A DNA stretch of 64,000 nucleotides from Paenibacillus radicis (ex Gao et al. 2016) (lineage in GTDB: Bacteria; Bacillota; Bacilli; Paenibacillales; Paenibacillaceae): the NCBI RefSeq assembly GCF_014641555.1, contig NZ_BMHY01000007.1:63813-127812 (forward strand). Direction: 5' to 3'. Positions 60,937 through 64,000 of this stretch are shown piece by piece; within the stretch, counting starts at the first letter, position 1, and every line of letters begins with the position of its first letter. Below the pieces are notes generated by a model. That model saw only the letters and a list, made by a program, of their open reading frames with translations. It was not told where the DNA came from and did no database searches. Position numbers and translations under genes: made by a program.

Positions 60937-62292
60937 ATGGCTAAACAACGTCAACTTAAGCTGGGCGCAGCACTTCACGGAGTAGGGGGCAACATTTCAG
61001 GCTGGAGACATCCTGATGCCATCACCGACGCTAGCGTCAATTTCGGACATTACACACGCCAAGCGCAAAAAGCGGAGGCAGGCAAATTCGATTTCGTATT
61101 CATCGCTGACGGTTTGCATATTAACGAGAAATCGATCCCGCATTTCCTGAATCGGTTTGAACCGATAACGGTGCTGTCTGCGCTTGCTGCCGTTACTTCG
61201 CGAATTGGCGTAGTCGGCACATTGTCTACTTCCTATAGCGAGCCATTCACGGTATCCAGACAGTTCAGCTCGCTGGATCATATAAGCGGAGGAAGAGCAG
61301 GCTGGAATGTCGTTACTTCTCCTCTGGCTGCAACGGCTAACAATTTCAGTAAAAAAGAGCATCCCGATCATCCAAAGCGGTACCGGATCGCGACGGAGTA
61401 TTTGCAGGTGGCCCGAGGTCTGTGGGATTCATGGGAGGACGATGCGTTTACTCGCGATAAGGAATCCGGCGTGTTCTTTGATCCAGAGAAGCTGCACCGC
61501 TTAAATCATGAAGGCGAGTTTTTCTCGGTGCAAGGGCCTTTGAACATTGCCAGATCGAAGCAAGGACAGCCTGTCGTATTCCAGGCCGGTTCCTCGGAGG
61601 ACGGCAAGACGCTGGCCGCTAAAGAAGCTGATGCCGTATTCACACACCACGAGACGATTGAGCAGGGCAAGCAATTTTATGAGGATGTAAAAACGAGAGC
61701 GGCATCGTTCGGCAAGTCTAGAGACGAAATCGTTATTTTGCCGGGAATTGGACCGATTGTCGGGGCGACGGAAGAAGAAGCCGAGCGCAAATACCTTCAA
61801 TTGGCTGAGCTGGTGGATATCGAGCATGCACTGGCCTATCTCGGCCGCTACTACGAGCATCACGATTTCTCGCAATATCCGCTTGACGAGCCGTTTCCGG
61901 ATTTGGGCGAGCTGGGGCAAAACAGCTTCCGCAGCACAACGGACCGGATTAAGCGCAACGCTGCAGAAAAGGGGCTTACGCTTCGCCAAGTGGCGCAGCA
62001 GGAAGCAACGCCGCGTCCGGCATTTATCGGGACACCGGAGAAGGTGGCTGATCTTATTCAGCAATGGTTCGAGGAAGGTGCTGCCGACGGTTTCATTATT
62101 GGAGAAGCGATTCCGAACGGATTAACTGAATTCGTTGAATCTGTCGTGCCGATCCTGCAGGAGCGCGGATTGTTCCGTACGGAATACGAGCATGACACAC
62201 TCCGCGGCCACTTGGGAGTTCCAGTTCCGGTTAACCGTTATACCAAACAAAGAGAGACGCAAGAAACGATTGCGAACGGATCGCTTGCATAA
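60937..62292 (+). CDS. FMN-dependent monooxygenase (NtaA/SnaA/DszA-type LLM family)
   Basis: 451 residues from ATG 60937, eight bases after [28 protein letters not shown] is the NtaA/SnaA family start; [76 protein letters not shown] and [26 protein letters not shown] follow. It is a luciferase-like TIM barrel that uses reduced FMN supplied by a separate reductase. Relatives oxidise sulfones, thioethers and aminopolycarboxylates. A possible CymR-type site and the neighbouring importer suggest sulfur or nutrient scavenging. Confidence 0.92.
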   Translation: MAKQRQLKLGAALHGVGGNISGWRHPDAITDASVNFGHYTRQAQKAEAGKFDFVFIADGLHINEKSIPHFLNRFEPITVLSALAAVTSRIGVVGTLSTSYSEPFTVSRQFSSLDHISGGRAGWNVVTSPLAATANNFSKKEHPDHPKRYRIATEYLQVARGLWDSWEDDAFTRDKESGVFFDPEKLHRLNHEGEFFSVQGPLNIARSKQGQPVVFQAGSSEDGKTLAAKEADAVFTHHETIEQGKQFYEDVKTRAASFGKSRDEIVILPGIGPIVGATEEEAERKYLQLAELVDIEHALAYLGRYYEHHDFSQYPLDEPFPDLGELGQNSFRSTTDRIKRNAAEKGLTLRQVAQQEATPRPAFIGTPEKVADLIQQWFEEGAADGFIIGEAIPNGLTEFVESVVPILQERGLFRTEYEHDTLRGHLGVPVPVNRYTKQRETQETIANGSLA

Positions 62293-62307
62293 GAGGGGGA
62301 AATGACA

Positions 62308-63957
62308 ATGAAGACGGGTAGAAAATTAAGCTGGTGGAAATTCGGAGCCGTGACGCTCGCTGCAATTATTGCACTGACGGGGTGCAGCTCCGCTTCGAAT
62401 AAAGAAGGAAACACCAGTCCCGCTAAAGCTGAGGAAACAAAAGCTCCTGTTCAAGGAGGCGAGTTGACCTATGCGCTGGCAACGTCGCCGGTATCGCTTG
62501 ATCCGCATACGAATGGTCTGGCAGTCGGTGTCCGTATTATTAACAATCTGTATGACAATTTGGTTGTACAACTGCCTGACGGCTCGGTAAAACCTTGGCT
62601 GGCGAAAGAATGGACGATATCGGAGGACGGCCTAACGTATACGTTCAAGCTGCGCGACGACGTTAAATTCCATGACGGCACGCCGTTTAACGCGGAGGCA
62701 GTCAAATTCAACTTCGACCGGGTTATCGATCCGGCGACGAAGGTATCCAATGCGTTTGCGCTCATTCAGCCTTATCAATCCTCCAAAGTGATAGATGAAT
62801 ATACGGTTGAAGTGAAGCTGGCTTCCCCGTCGCAAGCGTTTCTGCGCAATATCTCCCAAGGCACGCTAGGCATCGTTTCGCCGACGGCTGCCAAACAGTA
62901 CGGCGAGCAGTTCGCAACGCATCCGGTTGGCTCCGGTCCGTTCAAGTTTGTGAAGTGGGATGAAAACTCGGAGATCGTTATTGAGCGCAATCCCGATTAC
63001 AAATGGGCGAATGAAACGGCAGTAAACCAAGGCGCTCCTTACTTGGATAAAATCAGCTTCAAAATCGTACCGGAAGAAGCAACTCGCATCGGCAGCGTAC
63101 AAAGCGGCCAAGTGCTGGCAGCGGAAACCGTTCCGCCGCAAAATATCGTTTCCATTAAGAATGATTCAAAATTCCAGCTCCTGTCGACGAATACGGGCGG
63201 CTTGCCGTATACGCTGTTCATCAACCAAAGAAAGCAACCGTGGAATGAGCTCAAAGCGAGACAAGCGCTGCAGTCGGCTATTGACGTTACTTCCATCGTC
63301 AAGTCGCTCTATTTAGGAACTTATGATCAAGCATGGTCGCCGCTTGCGCCAGTTACGCTCGGTTATGATGCGTCGCTGGAGAATGGAGTTAAGAAGGATC
63401 TTGATAAAGCCAACGGGCTGCTGGATGAGCTCGGCTGGACGAAGGGCGCCGATGGCATTCGGGAGAAGGATGGCAAGAAGCTGACGCTGCATTATGTCGA
63501 CGCTTCCCCGAATCGTGAAAAACGCAATGACATTGCAGCCATTATCCAGCAGCAGTTGAAGGAAATCGGGGTCGACGTTAAGGTCGACATTACGAAAGAT
63601 TACGTCAACCAAATTTTCGTTAACGATGATTACGATATTTACGGCAACAGTCAAGTCAATGCCGATCCAAACTCGCTCTATCCGTTCTACCATACGGCTG
63701 CTCCAACAGGCCGCCCGACGCTGCATGGCTACTCCAATGCAGAGCTCGACAAGCTTCTTGAAGACGGGGCGGTAGAGAAGGACGAAGCGAAGCGGGTTGA
63801 AATTTACAAGCAGGTTCAGCATCATGTTATCGATAATGCCCTCATTATTCCGATCTACGTATTTCCATATACGATAGCTGCTTCTAACCGTGTTCAGCAA
63901 ATCAAACTTGATGCGCTTGCCTATCCGCGCTTCAATGATACCTACTTGACGAAATAA
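62308..63957 (+). CDS. Dipeptide/oligopeptide-type ABC transporter binding lipoprotein
   Basis: 549 residues from ATG 62308, eight bases after AGAGGGGG; ATG 62302 is too close to the site. FGAVTLAAIIALTGCSSAS gives a lipobox LTGC. The body is SBP_bac_5: LTYALATSPVSLDPHTNG, WLAKEWTISEDGLTYTFKLRDDVKFHDGTPFNAEAVKFNFDRV (read in parts), GSGPFKFVKWDENSEIVIERNPDY and a C-terminal YKQVQHHVIDNALIIPIY. It starts 15 bases after the monooxygenase and precedes a permease gene, so it probably delivers the monooxygenase substrate. Confidence 0.92.
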   Translation: MKTGRKLSWWKFGAVTLAAIIALTGCSSASNKEGNTSPAKAEETKAPVQGGELTYALATSPVSLDPHTNGLAVGVRIINNLYDNLVVQLPDGSVKPWLAKEWTISEDGLTYTFKLRDDVKFHDGTPFNAEAVKFNFDRVIDPATKVSNAFALIQPYQSSKVIDEYTVEVKLASPSQAFLRNISQGTLGIVSPTAAKQYGEQFATHPVGSGPFKFVKWDENSEIVIERNPDYKWANETAVNQGAPYLDKISFKIVPEEATRIGSVQSGQVLAAETVPPQNIVSIKNDSKFQLLSTNTGGLPYTLFINQRKQPWNELKARQALQSAIDVTSIVKSLYLGTYDQAWSPLAPVTLGYDASLENGVKKDLDKANGLLDELGWTKGADGIREKDGKKLTLHYVDASPNREKRNDIAAIIQQQLKEIGVDVKVDITKDYVNQIFVNDDYDIYGNSQVNADPNSLYPFYHTAAPTGRPTLHGYSNAELDKLLEDGAVEKDEAKRVEIYKQVQHHVIDNALIIPIYVFPYTIAASNRVQQIKLDALAYPRFNDTYLTK

Positions 63958-63972
63958 GGGGGCTGCTGCAGC

Positions 63973-64000
63973 ATGGGCAAATCCGTTTTTGTACGGATCT
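63973..64000 (+). CDS. Start of an ABC transporter permease (cut by window end)
   Basis: Only nine codons (MGKSVFVRI) are visible before the window ends, preceded by GGGGG 10-14 bases upstream. Position after the dipeptide-type binding protein makes a DppB-type permease very likely, but the sequence alone does not prove it. Confidence 0.5.

Overview
The window looks like a chromosomal segment of a Paenibacillus-type Firmicute (Paenibacillaceae). Evidence from the sequence: moderately GC-rich genes with AGGAGG-type ribosome binding sites, U-tailed intrinsic terminators, PerR- and Fur-type operators, a monoderm Tad/Flp pilus operon without secretin genes, a paeninodin-like RiPP leader, and an LplABC-type sugar importer. 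No rRNA, tRNA, CRISPR array or transposase was seen.

Layout. 1-3738: the end of a surface-polysaccharide cluster with four glycosyltransferases. 3746-8851: a compact lasso-peptide-style RiPP locus. An HPr-kinase-like protein, a PqqD-like leader-binding protein (B1), a transglutaminase-like leader peptidase (B2), a nucleotidyltransferase and a peptide ABC exporter form one operon. A 43-residue precursor (8629-8760, minus strand) sits convergently at its end. Its leader is paeninodin-like, but its core is Trp/Pro-rich and fits lasso rules poorly, and no lasso cyclase gene lies in the window. Precursor and operon promoters share a sequence block. This is the best candidate for an undescribed system. 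8896-19422: a ten-gene Tad/Flp pilus operon (CpaE-like, CpaF, TadB, TadC, Flp1 pilin, three TadE/TadG-like pseudopilins, prepilin peptidase, DUF6382-FHA protein) behind a short leader with a very strong terminator hairpin. 19440-20760: an AT-rich islet with a lipoprotein and a probably broken gene.

20876-34485: housekeeping genes (epimerase, endonuclease IV, formyl-THF deformylase, transketolase, nucleoside phosphorylase, methyltransferase, two-component system, DUF420 protein, beta-hydroxyacid dehydrogenase, glucose-6-phosphate isomerase, YigZ protein). 34612-38508: sulfate importer cysT-cysW-cysA-sbp. 38576-39910: ECF sigma factor and putative anti-sigma factor. 39970-52577: mixed genes including an S41 protease, an iron-linked group (DUF1450 protein with a Fur-type operator, ferritin, and fur with a consensus PerR box), a MerR regulator, an alpha/beta hydrolase lacking its catalytic His, a UvrD-like helicase and an MFS sugar transporter.

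52578-53598: a gene-free kilobase with a ~195-bp element built of two direct and two inverted copies of one motif (a second copy lies at 27787-27978) and three tandem 162-bp repeats. 53599-60625: AraC regulator, LplB-LplC-LplA importer, BadF-type sugar kinase and GH4 6-phospho-glycosidase, a coherent pathway of import, intracellular phosphorylation and hydrolysis. 60937 to the end: an FMN-dependent monooxygenase, a dipeptide-type binding protein and the first codons of its permease, probably for scavenging an organosulfur or similar compound.
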